Of a DNA stretch of 64,000 nt, positions 42,887-53,710 are shown in pieces. The notes below the pieces were generated by a model. That model searched no databases. It had not been told where the DNA came from and was given only the letters and a program-made list of their open reading frames with translations. The first letter of the stretch is position 1. Every line of letters begins with the position of its first letter. Where the stretch lies: contig NZ_FOJC01000006.1 of the NCBI RefSeq assembly GCF_900109315.1, forward strand, positions 1 through 64,000, in the 5' to 3' direction. The translations under genes and the position numbers were made by a program. Source of the stretch: [Haemophilus] ducreyi (lineage in GTDB: Bacteria > Pseudomonadota > Gammaproteobacteria > Enterobacterales > Pasteurellaceae).

Positions 42887-44866
42887 ATGTTCCAAAACAA
42901 TCCACTGCTAGCTCAGCTAAAACAACAAATTGAAGCAAATAAAGAATATGTTGAGGGTAAAGTAAAGGCCTCAGATAAAAATTTTGGCTTTTTAGAAGCT
43001 GATAAAAAAAGTTACTTTATTCCACCGCTTGAAATGAAAAAAGTGATGCATGGAGATAATGTCAAAGCGGTTATAAAACGAGAAGGCGATAAGGAATCGG
43101 TCGAAATAGATAGCTTAATTGACCCTATGTTAGATCGTTTTATTGCACGAGTTCGTTTTAATAAAGATGGTAAACTACAATTAGCGGTTGACCATCCACA
43201 AATCAGACTAAATATTCCCGCGACTACGCATAAAAAAGTAACAGAACCGTTAGCAAATGACGACTGGGTAGTCGCACAATTAAAAAGCCATCCATTACGA
43301 GATGATCGTTTTTTCTTTGCACAAGTCACTGAATTTATCTGTAAAGCGGATGATCATTTTGCGCCTTGGTGGGTTACACTTGCTCGCCATCAACAACCAC
43401 GTGAATCGGTAAAGACTGAACAATCCTATACTTTACAAGATCAATCACCTCGTGAAGATTTATCACATTTATATTTCACCACCATAGATAGCCCATCTAC
43501 GCAAGATATGGACGATGCATTATTCATTGAGCCGATCACTGAAAATGCTATCCAACAAGGCTGGCGTTTAGTGGTTGCAATTGCAGATCCCACTGCTTAT
43601 ATTGCCGAAGACTCAAACATTGAACACGCAGCCCGCCAGCGTTGTTTCACAAACTACTTACCAGGGTTCAACATTCCTATGTTGCCACGTGAGCTTTCTG
43701 ATGATCTTTGTTCCCTCGTACCAAACAAAAAACGCCCTGCGTTAGTTGTTTATATTGAAACCGATCTTAACGGCAATCTAATAAAAGACGCTAGTTTCCA
43801 TACCGCTTGGGTAGAATCGAAAGCAAAATTAGCATATGACAATGTTTCTGACTATTTAGAAGGCGTAGCGCAAGCGTGGCAACCTGATTGTGCTGAACTA
43901 AAACAACAAATCGATTGGCTACATCAATTTACACAATCTCGCATTCAATGGCGATCAAAAAATGCTTTATTGTTTAAAGAACAAATGGATTATAACTTTG
44001 AGTTAAATGCAGATGGTTCCGTCAAAAGCATTCAGATTCAATATCACCGCATTGCTAACCAAATTATTGAAGAAGCGATGATTATTGCTAATATTTGCTG
44101 TGCACAATTCTTAGCTAAACATGCCAAAACAGGTATCTTTAACAGTCATGCAGGTTTTGATCCTAAAAATTATGAAGCGGTACAAACATTCTTACTCAAT
44201 ACTTTAGCAACTGATGAAAATCGTTCTGAGTTAACAGATCTCTTTAGCCCAACACAATTAGCAACACTCGATGGCTATTGTGCAATGCGACGTTATATTG
44301 AAGATTTTCCGGAAAAATTCCTCGAATTACGTTTACGCCGTTACTTGACGTTTGCTGAATTTAAGGCTGAAGTCACCCCTCATTTTGGTCTAGGTATTAG
44401 CCATTATGCCACTTGGACTTCACCTATCCGTAAATATGGTGATATAGTCAACCACCGTTTAATCAAACAAGTATTACTAAATCAGCCAATTAAGCACATA
44501 GAGAGTACAATTTTAGCCCGCTTACAAGAAGCACGCCGCCAAAATCGTTTAGTCGAACGTGATATCGCAGATTGGTTATATGCACGCTATTTGCTCCCAA
44601 TCGCAACACAAGGGGTAGAATTTGACTGCGAAATTACCGATATTTCACGTGGTGGTATTCGTGCTAAAGTACTAGAAAATGGCGCACAAATTTTCATTCC
44701 TTGTTCAACATTACACGAAAATAAAGATGAAATTGATTTTATTCCTGAAGAAATTGCACTTTACATTAAAGGGGAAAAAGTTTATCAAATAGGGCAAGCT
44801 ACCCGTGTAAAACTAACCGATGTGCGGTTAGAAACACGTTCAGTGTTAGGTAATATTATTAAATAG
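42887..44866 (+). CDS. rnb: Exoribonuclease II
   Basis: A 659-residue 3'-to-5' exoribonuclease. Two N-terminal cold-shock-like domains are followed by the RNB domain, whose metal-binding cluster is in TTIDSPSTQDMDDALFIEP, and a C-terminal S1 domain (GVEFDCEITDISRGGIRAKV). The length is close to the E. coli enzyme (644). It degrades single-stranded mRNA. Confidence 0.95.
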   Translation: MFQNNPLLAQLKQQIEANKEYVEGKVKASDKNFGFLEADKKSYFIPPLEMKKVMHGDNVKAVIKREGDKESVEIDSLIDPMLDRFIARVRFNKDGKLQLAVDHPQIRLNIPATTHKKVTEPLANDDWVVAQLKSHPLRDDRFFFAQVTEFICKADDHFAPWWVTLARHQQPRESVKTEQSYTLQDQSPREDLSHLYFTTIDSPSTQDMDDALFIEPITENAIQQGWRLVVAIADPTAYIAEDSNIEHAARQRCFTNYLPGFNIPMLPRELSDDLCSLVPNKKRPALVVYIETDLNGNLIKDASFHTAWVESKAKLAYDNVSDYLEGVAQAWQPDCAELKQQIDWLHQFTQSRIQWRSKNALLFKEQMDYNFELNADGSVKSIQIQYHRIANQIIEEAMIIANICCAQFLAKHAKTGIFNSHAGFDPKNYEAVQTFLLNTLATDENRSELTDLFSPTQLATLDGYCAMRRYIEDFPEKFLELRLRRYLTFAEFKAEVTPHFGLGISHYATWTSPIRKYGDIVNHRLIKQVLLNQPIKHIESTILARLQEARRQNRLVERDIADWLYARYLLPIATQGVEFDCEITDISRGGIRAKVLENGAQIFIPCSTLHENKDEIDFIPEEIALYIKGEKVYQIGQATRVKLTDVRLETRSVLGNIIK

Positions 44867-44925
44867 CAAATCACTCAATTCTCCACCTATTTATCAAAAA
44901 TTAACCGCTTATTTTAGGAGTAACA

Positions 44926-45723
44926 ATGGCGACTTATATTATGGGTGACTTGCATGGTTGTTTTACTGAGTTTCAGCAACTGCTTGACAAAATCGGCTAT
45001 AACCCTAACTATGATGAATTATGGCTAACGGGAGATATCGTTGCGCGTGGTGAACATTCATTAGCTTGCTTACGCTTTATAAAAGATCCCAAAAACAATA
45101 TCAGAACGGTATTAGGCAATCATGATCTGCATCTCTTAGCAACGTTAGTCGGGATCAAAAAAGTAACACCAACAGATAAACTCGAAGCTCTTTTCTCTGC
45201 ACCTGATCGCCTTGAGTTACAACACTGGCTTAGAAAACAACCGCTCATGGTTAAACACCCAACACACAACTTTTTATTAGTTCATGCGGGCATTAGTCCA
45301 GAGTGGGACCTTAGCACAACACTTAGTTGCGCACGTGAAGCCGAAATGATTTTACAAAGCGATAATTATGCCGATTATCTTGCCGAAATGTATGACAATA
45401 CTCCCGATCAATGGCAGGATAATTTAACAGGCATAGCACGTTGGCGTTATATCCTAAATGCATTTACTCGAATGCGTTTTTGTTACGCCGATAAGCGGTT
45501 AGATTTTAGTTGTAAATTGCCGATTGAAAAAGCGCCAGTAACCCTAAAACCTTGGTTTGAACTTGATAATCCATTATACGATACGCACGATATTCTATTT
45601 GGCCATTGGGCAAGCTTAATGGGAAAAACGAACCGAAGCAATATTTATGCCCTTGATACAGGCTGCGCATGGGGTAATCATCTAACCATCATAAATTGGC
45701 AGACTAAACAAATTTTTAGGTAA
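44926..45723 (+). CDS. apaH: Symmetrical diadenosine tetraphosphatase ApaH
   Basis: A 265-residue metallophosphatase that splits Ap4A into two ADP and also removes Np4 caps from RNA. Motifs GDLHGCFTEF, LTGDIVARGEHS and LGNHDLHLLA are seen, with a later His in LLVHAGI and GHW. Many gammaproteobacteria pair apaH with ksgA/apaG; here it stands alone after rnb. AGGAG precedes the ATG. Confidence 0.96.
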   Translation: MATYIMGDLHGCFTEFQQLLDKIGYNPNYDELWLTGDIVARGEHSLACLRFIKDPKNNIRTVLGNHDLHLLATLVGIKKVTPTDKLEALFSAPDRLELQHWLRKQPLMVKHPTHNFLLVHAGISPEWDLSTTLSCAREAEMILQSDNYADYLAEMYDNTPDQWQDNLTGIARWRYILNAFTRMRFCYADKRLDFSCKLPIEKAPVTLKPWFELDNPLYDTHDILFGHWASLMGKTNRSNIYALDTGCAWGNHLTIINWQTKQIFR

Positions 45724-45801
45724 GAACGCTTAAAATAAAGGCAATCAATCGCTTCACATATTGCAATCATTTATATTGTTTATTAGAATTATTTCCATTG
45801 T

Positions 45802-45878
45802 GCAGCTATAGCTCAGTTGGTTAGAGCACCACCTTGACATGGTGGGGGTCACTGGTTCGAGTCCAGCTAGCTGCACCA
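45802..45878 (+). tRNA. tRNA-Val (anticodon GAC)
   Basis: A 77-nt tRNA with acceptor GCAGCTA / TAGCTGC, D arm GCTCAGTTGGTTAGAGC, anticodon stem CCACC/GGTGG with loop TTGACAT, T loop GGTTCGAGTCC and an encoded CCA end. It closely resembles E. coli tRNA-Val(GAC). Confidence 0.96.
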
Positions 45879-46087
45879 TTTCTTTTCATCATAGTATTCT
45901 TTTTCATAAAAATCCTCTCATATTTCTGTATTCAATTTTATTTTTTATCTGCGATTTATCCATTATTAAACAGAAAATTTATAATTGTTTGGCTATAAGA
46001 AAAATAAAAATTTCTGTATAATTGAATCTAATGCCTCATAATGAAAGCGGCCTTATTTTTGCAACATTTTACAAGATAGGAGTTTCT

Positions 46088-46843
46088 ATGAAGAAAGAAG
46101 AAGTTGGTCATAATTTCTTAGCTCGCCTTGGTAAAACACGTTTGCGCCCGGGGGGTAAGTTAGCAACAGATTGGTTAATCGCAAATGGCGATTTTAATAA
46201 AGACAAGAAAGTTTTAGAAGTTGCCTGTAACACCTGTACTACTGCGATTCAAATCGCACAGCAATATGGTTGCCACATTACTGCTATTGATCTAGATGAG
46301 CAAGCACTAGCAAAAGCGCGTACCCACATTGAAGAAAATCGTCTTACACATTTAATTAATCTACAACGTGCTAATGCAACAAAATTACCTTTTTCAGATA
46401 ACACTTTTGATATTGTATTAAACGAAGCAATGCTGACCATGCTACCCAATACAGCAAAAGAGACAGCTATTTGCGAATATTTACGTGTCCTAAAACCTGG
46501 GGGTTTTCTATTAACACAGGATGTTATGCTCACTACTGATGAAGCAACATCAACGATTGATAGACTACGTGAAGCAATTAATTTAAGGGTAACACCATTG
46601 ACCAAAGAAGCTTGGAAGGCAACCTTCCAACATTGTGGTTTTAGAAATGTTGATGTTTTTTCTGGTAAAATGAGTTTGCTTTCACCAAAAGGACTTATTT
46701 ATGATGAGGGCGTATTAGGTGCAATGAAAATTGTTGGTAATGCATTAAAAGCTGAAAATCGTCATACATTTAAAAAAATGTTCAAAATTTTCAATGACCC
46801 AAACAATAAATTAGGTTTTGTGGCAGTGTGTAGCCAAAAATAA
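46088..46843 (+). CDS. Class I SAM-dependent methyltransferase, function unknown
   Basis: A 251-residue protein with a Rossmann methyltransferase core: motif I VLEVACNTCTTAIQIAQ, acidic residue in ITAIDLDEQAL, motif IV FDIVLNEAMLTML and post-motif YLRVLKPGGFLL. Motif I has ACNTCT in place of the usual GxGxG. It resembles UbiE/methyltransferase-11 proteins, but I cannot name a substrate. I chose the ATG at 46088 with AGGAG upstream; the open frame from 46022 adds a poorly supported leader. The 209 bases between the tRNA and this start hold no other feature I recognise. Confidence 0.85.
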   Translation: MKKEEVGHNFLARLGKTRLRPGGKLATDWLIANGDFNKDKKVLEVACNTCTTAIQIAQQYGCHITAIDLDEQALAKARTHIEENRLTHLINLQRANATKLPFSDNTFDIVLNEAMLTMLPNTAKETAICEYLRVLKPGGFLLTQDVMLTTDEATSTIDRLREAINLRVTPLTKEAWKATFQHCGFRNVDVFSGKMSLLSPKGLIYDEGVLGAMKIVGNALKAENRHTFKKMFKIFNDPNNKLGFVAVCSQK

Positions 46844-46844
46844 T

Positions 46845-46877
46845 AAAAATCTTCCTAATAACTAGGAAGATTTTTTT
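46845..46877 (+). terminator. Terminator after the methyltransferase gene
   Basis: AAAAATCTTCCTA pairs with TAGGAAGATTTTT around a 5-nt loop and runs into more T. It starts just past the stop codon. Confidence 0.88.
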
Positions 46878-46898
46878 ACTCTCTATAAGGATCAAATA

Positions 46899-47954
46899 AT
46901 GTTTGAGATGTTTCAAACTTGGTATAAAAAAAAGTTCAATGACCCACAAGCAATCGCGTTATTAGGCATTCTATTAGTAAGCTTTTGTATCCTCTATTTT
47001 TTTAGTGATCTCCTTATGCCATTATTAGTGGCAATAGTTTTTGCTTACTTATTAGAATGGCCAATTAAACTACTCTCTTACCATTTAAAAATGCCTAGAT
47101 TATTCAGCCTTATCTTAGTTTTAGGCAGTTTCATCTCGCTTTGTACTTTTTTATTCATCTTCTTATTGCCAAATTTATGGAATCAAGCAGTCACTTTTAT
47201 TCGCGATTTACCGTCAATGTTCAACTTATTAAACGCTTGGATTCAAGCCTTACCCGAACATTATCCAGAATTAATTGATTATGCAATGCTTGATTCATTG
47301 ATGAGTTCACTCAAAATAAAAATTTTAAGCTTTGGTGAATCGCTCTTAACGCTGTCAGTTAATTCAATTATCAGCTTAGTAGGTCTTGGCATTTATGCTT
47401 TTTTAGTCCCTTTAATGGTCTTTTTTTTACTGAAAGATAAACCGCTTTTTGTCCGTTCATTTGTCAAAATTTTACCCAAACACCGCCGCTTAGTGACCAA
47501 TGTATGGTTTGAAATGCAACAACAAATTGCCAACTACATTCGTGGCAAAGTGCTTGAAATTTTAATTGTTGCAATTGTCACTTACGCTATTTTTCTCTTT
47601 TTTGGCTTACGCTATCCCTTATTGCTATCTGTTGCCGTTGGTTTATCGGTTCTGATACCTTACATTGGTGCCGTATTAGTTACGATTCCAGTTGCATTAA
47701 TCGCATTGTTACAATTTGGTATTTCACCTGAGTTTTACTACTTATTACTTGCCTTTGTCATCAGCCAGCTACTTGACGGCAACTTAATTGTTCCCTTTTT
47801 ATTTTCAGAAGCAGTTAATTTACATCCATTAACCATTATTGTTGCTGTGCTTATTTTTGGTGGTTTATGGGGCTTTTGGGGCGTGTTCTTTGCTATTCCA
47901 CTTGCAACGTTAGCCAAGGCCGTCATTAAAGCTTTACCATCAACCGAAGAATAA
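46899..47954 (+). CDS. perM: PerM / AI-2E transporter family permease
   Basis: A 351-residue polytopic inner-membrane protein of the AI-2E (PerM/TqsA) family, with about eight TM helices and the conserved region [22 protein letters not shown] (split near residue 255), then [14 protein letters not shown] and [18 protein letters not shown]. The substrate of PerM-type members is not settled. It is the last intact gene before the ybhK remnant. Confidence 0.87.
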   Translation: MFEMFQTWYKKKFNDPQAIALLGILLVSFCILYFFSDLLMPLLVAIVFAYLLEWPIKLLSYHLKMPRLFSLILVLGSFISLCTFLFIFLLPNLWNQAVTFIRDLPSMFNLLNAWIQALPEHYPELIDYAMLDSLMSSLKIKILSFGESLLTLSVNSIISLVGLGIYAFLVPLMVFFLLKDKPLFVRSFVKILPKHRRLVTNVWFEMQQQIANYIRGKVLEILIVAIVTYAIFLFFGLRYPLLLSVAVGLSVLIPYIGAVLVTIPVALIALLQFGISPEFYYLLLAFVISQLLDGNLIVPFLFSEAVNLHPLTIIVAVLIFGGLWGFWGVFFAIPLATLAKAVIKALPSTEE

Positions 47955-47971
47955 AAAGATGACTTTAGTAA

Positions 47972-48240
47972 AGCGGTATTGCTTGGGGAGATTGACATCA
48001 TTGTTTAAACCAAATTATCGCAAAACCAACCGTTGCTTCCGCATTATTTGAATACCGTTTTCAAGGTGACGGCGAATTAGGCGGTCATAATCTTGGTAAT
48101 TTAATCCTTAAAGCATTAGAAAAAATACTACGCCGTGATTTATCTGATGCCGATGTTTATGACCACCACGACAGAATAAACTCAGCAAGGCAATTAATGA
48201 TATAGTAAAATTATTAGATAATAACTGTTCGCTTGCTTGA
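47972..48240 (+). pseudogene. ybhK: Remnant of ybhK (YvcK-like gluconeogenesis factor)
   Basis: Codons from 47972 read [22 protein letters not shown] and on through [19 protein letters not shown] and [14 protein letters not shown], a clear match to the middle of YbhK/YvcK proteins (about 300 residues). Then come only [12 protein letters not shown] and, in a shifted frame to TGA at 48238-48240, [13 protein letters not shown], which looks like the C-terminus. So the N-terminal third and most of the C-terminal half are deleted, with an in-frame TGA (47993-47995) and a frameshift near 48180. The gene is dead. Confidence 0.8.
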
Positions 48241-48270
48241 TCAAGGCAATCTATTTTAAGAGGACTCCCT

Positions 48271-49356
48271 GTGTTAGTTTCTGATTTCCATTTTAATTTA
48301 CCTGATGAATTAATTGCACGTTACCCAGAAGATGAACGTACAGCAAGCCGTTTATTACATTTAAATGGCGAAAGCGGTAAATTTACTGATTTACATTTTT
48401 CTGATCTATTAGATCATATCAACCCTGGCGACTTATTAATTTTTAATAATACACGCGTTATTCCCGCCCGCCTTTATGGACGCAAAGAAAGCGGTGGAAA
48501 ACTTGAAGTATTAATCGAACGTGTATTAGATGAACATCACTGTTTAGCCCATATTCGTTGTTCAAAAGCACCTAAAGCAGGAACCAAATTAATTTTAGGT
48601 GAAGATAAATTAGGGGTTGGCAATGGTTTAGAAGCAACAATGATAAGCCGCCACGATACCTTATTTGAGCTACGCTTTAACGCTAGCACTCCACTCTTTA
48701 CCTTACTGCAACAAGCGGGCCATATACCATTGCCACCTTATATTGATCGCCCTGATGAAGACTTTGATCAAGAACGCTACCAAACCGTTTATAGCAAAGT
48801 ATTAGGCGCGGTAGCTGCACCAACTGCCGGCTTACATTTTGATAATCCTATGCTTGATAAATTAAAAGCTAAAGGGGTAAATATGGCTTTTGTCACGCTA
48901 CACGTTGGTGCGGGTACATTCCAGCCTGTACGGGTTGAAAATATTCTTGAACATAACATGCATGCAGAATATGCAGAAGTGACGCAAGCGGTCGTTGATC
49001 AAATTCTTGCCACTAAAGCTGCCGGTAAACGCGTGATTGCAGTAGGGACAACTTCCGTACGCTCTATTGAAAGCGCGGCACAAGCTGCCCAACCAACAGG
49101 TAAATTGATTGCGCCTTTTTTCTCAGATACCAACATTTTTTTATATCCCGGTAAAACATTCAAAATCGTGGACGTATTAATCACCAATTTCCACTTGCCT
49201 GAATCTACATTAATTATGCTCGTCTCCGCTTTTGCAGGCTATCGGCATACGATGAATGCTTATCAACATGCAGTGCAACAAAAATACCGCTTCTTTAGCT
49301 ATGGTGATGCAATGCTTATCAATAAAAATCCTAATGCATTAAATGATTTGCCGTAA
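48271..49356 (+). CDS. queA: tRNA ribosyltransferase-isomerase QueA
   Basis: A 361-residue enzyme that transfers the ribosyl part of SAM to preQ1 in tRNA, making epoxyqueuosine. Motifs [43 protein letters not shown] and [18 protein letters not shown] are diagnostic. The start codon is GTG at 48271, with AAGAGGA upstream; the downstream sequence ([17 protein letters not shown]) fits the family N-terminus. A small hairpin (49379-49400) follows before the convergent comEC remnant. Confidence 0.95.
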   Translation: MLVSDFHFNLPDELIARYPEDERTASRLLHLNGESGKFTDLHFSDLLDHINPGDLLIFNNTRVIPARLYGRKESGGKLEVLIERVLDEHHCLAHIRCSKAPKAGTKLILGEDKLGVGNGLEATMISRHDTLFELRFNASTPLFTLLQQAGHIPLPPYIDRPDEDFDQERYQTVYSKVLGAVAAPTAGLHFDNPMLDKLKAKGVNMAFVTLHVGAGTFQPVRVENILEHNMHAEYAEVTQAVVDQILATKAAGKRVIAVGTTSVRSIESAAQAAQPTGKLIAPFFSDTNIFLYPGKTFKIVDVLITNFHLPESTLIMLVSAFAGYRHTMNAYQHAVQQKYRFFSYGDAMLINKNPNALNDLP

Positions 49357-49407
49357 TTGCCTCCAACAAAATGATAGAGCGTAATAAATATTAATTACGC
49401 CGGATCC

Positions 49408-51700
49408 TTACTGTTTAGCCGATGTTGCATATAACTGTCGATACCACGCAGAAAACTTATTTCTGTTAGTGATTACCTCCCAAGTATTATGCTCAAAAAT
49501 AACCTTTATCATGCCATCTGTTGCAGTAGTGACTAAAGGAATGTTGTATTGTTCAAAACGTTCTACAACTCTAGGATGAGGCATTCGCCAAGGATTCCAA
49601 CGCCCCACCGAAGCAATTGCCAAATGCGGTTTAATTTTAGCCAATAGTGCTTGGCTACTACTCGTCTTACTACCATGATGTGGCACTTGTAAAAAATCAA
49701 TCCGTGTTAATGATGGTGTTATCGTCCTTTCTTGTTGGGCAGTTGCATCGCCTGTCAACAATATACGAAAGCGGTCTATGTCCACAATTATAATGCAAGA
49801 ATCAGCATTTTTAGATCTTGTTGTTAATTTAGTCGGATAAATTGCTCGAAAAATCAATTGATTAAATTGCCACTGCTTTCCCGCAATACAAGCTTCTGGC
49901 ATTTTATTTGCATAAGGCATAGCACTGCTTGAGATCAAACGCGCATTTGGATACGCTGCTAGCAGATCAGGAATTCCGCCCGCATGATCTCGATCATCGT
50001 GGCTTAAAAAAATTGCTTCTACCTCAATATTATGTCTCCTTAAATAAGGTAAGATCTCAAGACTTGCCATTGAATTACCACTTGCGCCCCAGCTTACCCC
50101 CGTATCATAAAAAATAGCCTTATTCTGTCCATTTTGTTGATAAACGAAAGCTTGTGCTAAACCTTGCCCAACATCGAAAGTAATCCATTCAATTTTTTTA
50201 CTACTAAAAATGAATAAATGAATCAATACACTCACTAAGATTAACCCCGCACTTTGCCACCAAAACCATTTTGATTTAGCGTAAAAAATACCATAAAGCA
50301 TAACAAGTAACCCAGCGAATCCGGTCAATAATTGCCATTGCTGTGATTAGCTTAACCAAAACCAATGCGTTGAAGCGGTGTTTAAAATAGTTAAACTACC
50401 TTGAATCAATTGATCAGTTAACTGCCAAGTATGAAAAAAATTATTCGTTAATAGGCTTATCAAAATAAGCGGGACAACCAGAAAACTGTAATAAGGAACA
50501 ATCAATAAATTGGTAATAAAAGCAACCGCTGATAAGCCTTCAAAAAAATAGTATTGCACCGGTGCAAATACACACAAAATACCCAATTGAAGATGCGCTA
50601 AACTCAGTAATAAGCGATAAAATTTAGGCAATTTTTTATTTTTTTTCTGAACAATAAATTCAGTTAATGGAAAATATTGATACCAAATAATCAGGCTTAA
50701 AACCGCTAAAATGGATAACCAAAAACTATCAGCTAAAATAGCTAAAGGATCTAAAACCAGTAATATGGCTACAATTCGCCACCATAACTGCCAGGCCGTA
50801 TAGTAACAACGGCAATAACGACAACTTAACACAAAAATAATGGCAATTAAGGCACGTACTGTAGGAATCGCAAAGCCCGCTAAATAACTATATCCAAAGG
50901 CAAAAATAAGCCCAATTATATTTACAACAGAATAATTAAATGCGATCGCTAGTCTGCACCCCACACGTAAAAAACACCATTGCAATAACTTCGCGCACCA
51001 AAAACCGAAAGCAAATGCTAAACCAATGTGCAAACCAGAAATCGCAACTAAATGTGCGGTAGAGATCTGTTGAAAAAGTTTCCAATCTTCCGCTGTAAGC
51101 CAAGCCCGTTCGCCAAATGCTAAAGCAAGCAATAGCCCTTGTGTCGGCAAATGTTTAGTTTGATGTTGACTGCGCATCAACCAATCGTGGCGTAACGAAG
51201 ATTGTGCATTATTCAATCAATAAAGTGGCTTTTCTGACTGTTGCTTTACCGATGAGATGTTGTGAGAAATACCAACGTTGTTGATCAAAATTACCTTGAT
51301 TTGATCTCGCTGAGATAGGATAAAAATTAAGCTCTGCTTGATAAATTGCTTCTAAATAAAGCGGGCTTTTAGCTTGCCAATTCAGGTAAATTAAATCGCC
51401 GTTTTCACGTTTTGCGATTGCTGTTTGGTAGTTTTGTTGCTTCAGTAAACGTGTAACTTCAAGCTTTTCATACGTTTTTGTTGCGACTTGATGATCTGCC
51501 TTATTAGCAATGTTGCTAATGTAGCTATAACTGGCAAAAATCACTATCGCTAGCCATATTAATGCACAGTTACGTTTTAATATGGCATATCCAATCAATG
51601 CCATCGCAATGTAGCATGGTATGCTTAACCATTGCATTGGCAGCCATAATATTGGTAAAAAAGAAAAACATACGAAAACAGCAAAGCGGTCAAAATTCAT
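49408..51700 (-). pseudogene. comEC: comEC / rec2 DNA uptake channel, broken into three pieces
   Basis: Three consecutive frames make up one ComEC of about 763 residues. Piece 1 (51209-51700) is the N-terminal TM and OB-like domain. Piece 2 (50347-51216) is the competence TM domain (AHLVAISGLHIGLAFAFGFW). Piece 3 (49408-50328) is the metallo-beta-lactamase-like domain (LSHDDRDHAGG, HHGSKTSS). Between 1 and 2 lies a frameshift near 51209 consistent with one extra base. Between 2 and 3 there is only an in-frame TAA at 50347-50349. Pieces 2 and 3 have no ATG at their starts (TTG only). ComEC carries single-stranded DNA across the inner membrane during transformation. Confidence 0.9.
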
Positions 51701-51837
51701 AGCACTACTCTATTTAATTCTATAAAGTATGCGAGAAATTTAACCGCTTGTAATACGTAATTTAGAAAATTTCGATCAAGATCGCAAAACTCAAAAGTGC
51801 TAGCTCATACACAATTTTATGATCTGGTAGCCTTTTA

Positions 51838-53049
51838 CTAACTTTCTTTTCGATCTTCCGCTTGACTGACCGCTGTCGTAAACAATACATCTGTTGAAGA
51901 ATTTAAGGCTGTTTCAGCTGAATCTTGAATAACACCAATAATGAAACCAACACCAATAACTTGCGCAGCAATATCATTTGGAATATTAAACAAACTACAC
52001 GCTAATGGAATAAGTAACAGTGAGCCACCCGATACACCTGAAGCACCACAAGCACAAATTGATGCAACAATACTTAATAATAATGCGGTCATAAAATCAG
52101 GGTAAATGCCTTGTGTATAAGCAGCCGCTAGTGTTAATACTGTCACCGTGATCGCAGCACCTGCCATATTAATGGTAGCACCTAATGGAATTGCGACTGA
52201 AGCAATTTCATCACGAACACCTAAACGCTTTGCTAAATTCATATTTACCGGAATATTCGCCGCGGAACTGCGCGTAAAAAATGCGGTTAAACCACTTTCT
52301 CGTAAACAGATAAAAGTCAATGGATAGGGGTTGCGACGAATTTTCCAATAAACAAGTATTGGATCCAACACAAAAATTACTGTCATCATTGCCCCTAATA
52401 ATACGCCTAATAAACGTGCATAACCAATAAAGGCATTCATACCATTCGTGGCAATGGTTTCAGCAACTAAACCAAATACGCCGATGGGTGCTACTGAAAT
52501 AACCATTTTTACTACATAAGATACCGCTTCAGATAAATCATTTAAAAAAATCTTTGTGCTTGGCGCGGCATAACGTAATGGAATACCTAAGCCAATTGCC
52601 CAAGCTAAAATCCCAATAAAGTTTGCATTCGCTAAAGCCTGCAGTGGATTATCTACCAAATTAAACACCACTGTTTTAATAATTTCACCAATACCTTGTG
52701 GCGATGTTAAATCCCGGGGGCTAGATACTAGCTCTAATCTTGTTGGAAAAATAAAACTGAAAACCACCGCTGTTAACGCAGCTAAAAATGTACCAAGGAC
52801 ATACATGACTAAAATCGGTTTTAATTTAGTATCAGTGCCAACTTCTTTATTAGCAATGGCAGAAAGCACTAATACAAACACTAAAATTGGTGCAATTGCG
52901 CGTAATGATTTAACAAAGAATTGACCTAAAACACCCACACTCTTGGCCCATTCTGGACTGATAAAGGCTAGCAAAACACCTAGCACTAAACCAATAGCAA
53001 TTCGTATCACCAAATTACCTCGAAATAGTTTTGAAGATAAATTACTCAT
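51838..53049 (-). CDS. sstT: Serine/threonine:sodium symporter SstT
   Basis: A 403-residue DAACS-family transporter. Conserved stretches [20 protein letters not shown] (split near residue 255), [20 protein letters not shown] and [20 protein letters not shown] form the hairpin loops and substrate/Na+ site. About eight TM helices. It is a single gene. The 232-base gap to dgkA contains a GTGAAT/ATTCAC inverted repeat (53081-53099) near the sstT start. Confidence 0.94.
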   Translation of the reverse strand: MSNLSSKLFRGNLVIRIAIGLVLGVLLAFISPEWAKSVGVLGQFFVKSLRAIAPILVFVLVLSAIANKEVGTDTKLKPILVMYVLGTFLAALTAVVFSFIFPTRLELVSSPRDLTSPQGIGEIIKTVVFNLVDNPLQALANANFIGILAWAIGLGIPLRYAAPSTKIFLNDLSEAVSYVVKMVISVAPIGVFGLVAETIATNGMNAFIGYARLLGVLLGAMMTVIFVLDPILVYWKIRRNPYPLTFICLRESGLTAFFTRSSAANIPVNMNLAKRLGVRDEIASVAIPLGATINMAGAAITVTVLTLAAAYTQGIYPDFMTALLLSIVASICACGASGVSGGSLLLIPLACSLFNIPNDIAAQVIGVGFIIGVIQDSAETALNSSTDVLFTTAVSQAEDRKES

Positions 53050-53281
53050 ATTATTTTATTCTTATCTAATCACATAAAAAGTGAATAATAAACATTCACC
53101 GCCTATATTTGAGATTAACTAAAAATAATCTGTTTGGGAATAGCTAACTAGACTTTTTCTATAAGTTTTTACGAGTTCAAAAGCCAATCTCTCAATAAGT
53201 TAATCATAAAAAAGAAAAGACCTTGTGTAATAGTCGCCTTTCGGTAAAATAATAAATATTTTTGTATAGATAGAGATTTAA

Positions 53282-53641
53282 ATGAAACCTGAAAATAAAG
53301 CTAATTTCCAACGCATTATTAGAGCAATGGGGTATTCTATGAAAGGCTTAAAAAGCACCTATATTTATGAATCTGCTTTTCGCCAAGAACTTGGATTAGC
53401 CATAATATTTATACCGCTTGGTTTTTACTTAGGCGATACAGCTATCGAAAAAGTGTTATTAGTCGGTTCAACCTTATTAGTGTTAATCGTAGAATTATTA
53501 AATAGTGCTGTTGAAGCCGTAGTCGATCGGGTTGGTTCAGAATACCATGAGCTTTCTGGTAGGGCAAAAGACATTGGCTCTGCCGCAGTTTTTGTAACTA
53601 TGCTGTTATTTGCAATAACTTGGTTATTGCTAATTTTTTAA
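53282..53641 (+). CDS. dgkA: Diacylglycerol kinase DgkA
   Basis: A 119-residue integral membrane kinase that recycles diacylglycerol from MDO/LPS synthesis. The family motifs ESAFRQELGLA and VELLNSAVEAVVDRVG (catalytic Glu and metal ligands) and three TM helices are visible. The upstream TATAGA at about 53265 may be its -10 box. Confidence 0.95.
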   Translation: MKPENKANFQRIIRAMGYSMKGLKSTYIYESAFRQELGLAIIFIPLGFYLGDTAIEKVLLVGSTLLVLIVELLNSAVEAVVDRVGSEYHELSGRAKDIGSAAVFVTMLLFAITWLLLIF

Positions 53642-53650
53642 AAAGTAAAA

Positions 53651-53687
53651 TAGGCAATGGATTACACAATCCACTGCCTATTTTTTT
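53651..53687 (+). terminator. Terminator after dgkA
   Basis: TAGGCA-A-TGGATT pairs with AATCCA-C-TGCCTA (one internal mismatch) around a 4-nt loop, then seven T. Confidence 0.88.
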
Positions 53688-53710
53688 ATATCATCAATTA
53701 AGAGGTTATT

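Noticed and set aside
45839..46021. Open frame of 60 codons overlapping the tRNA-Val 3' half
   Set aside because: It begins inside the tRNA, has no ribosome site and is low in complexity.
46022..46087. Upstream in-frame start for the methyltransferase
   Set aside because: The extra 22 residues do not fit the domain, and an AGGAG ribosome site sits directly before the ATG at 46088.
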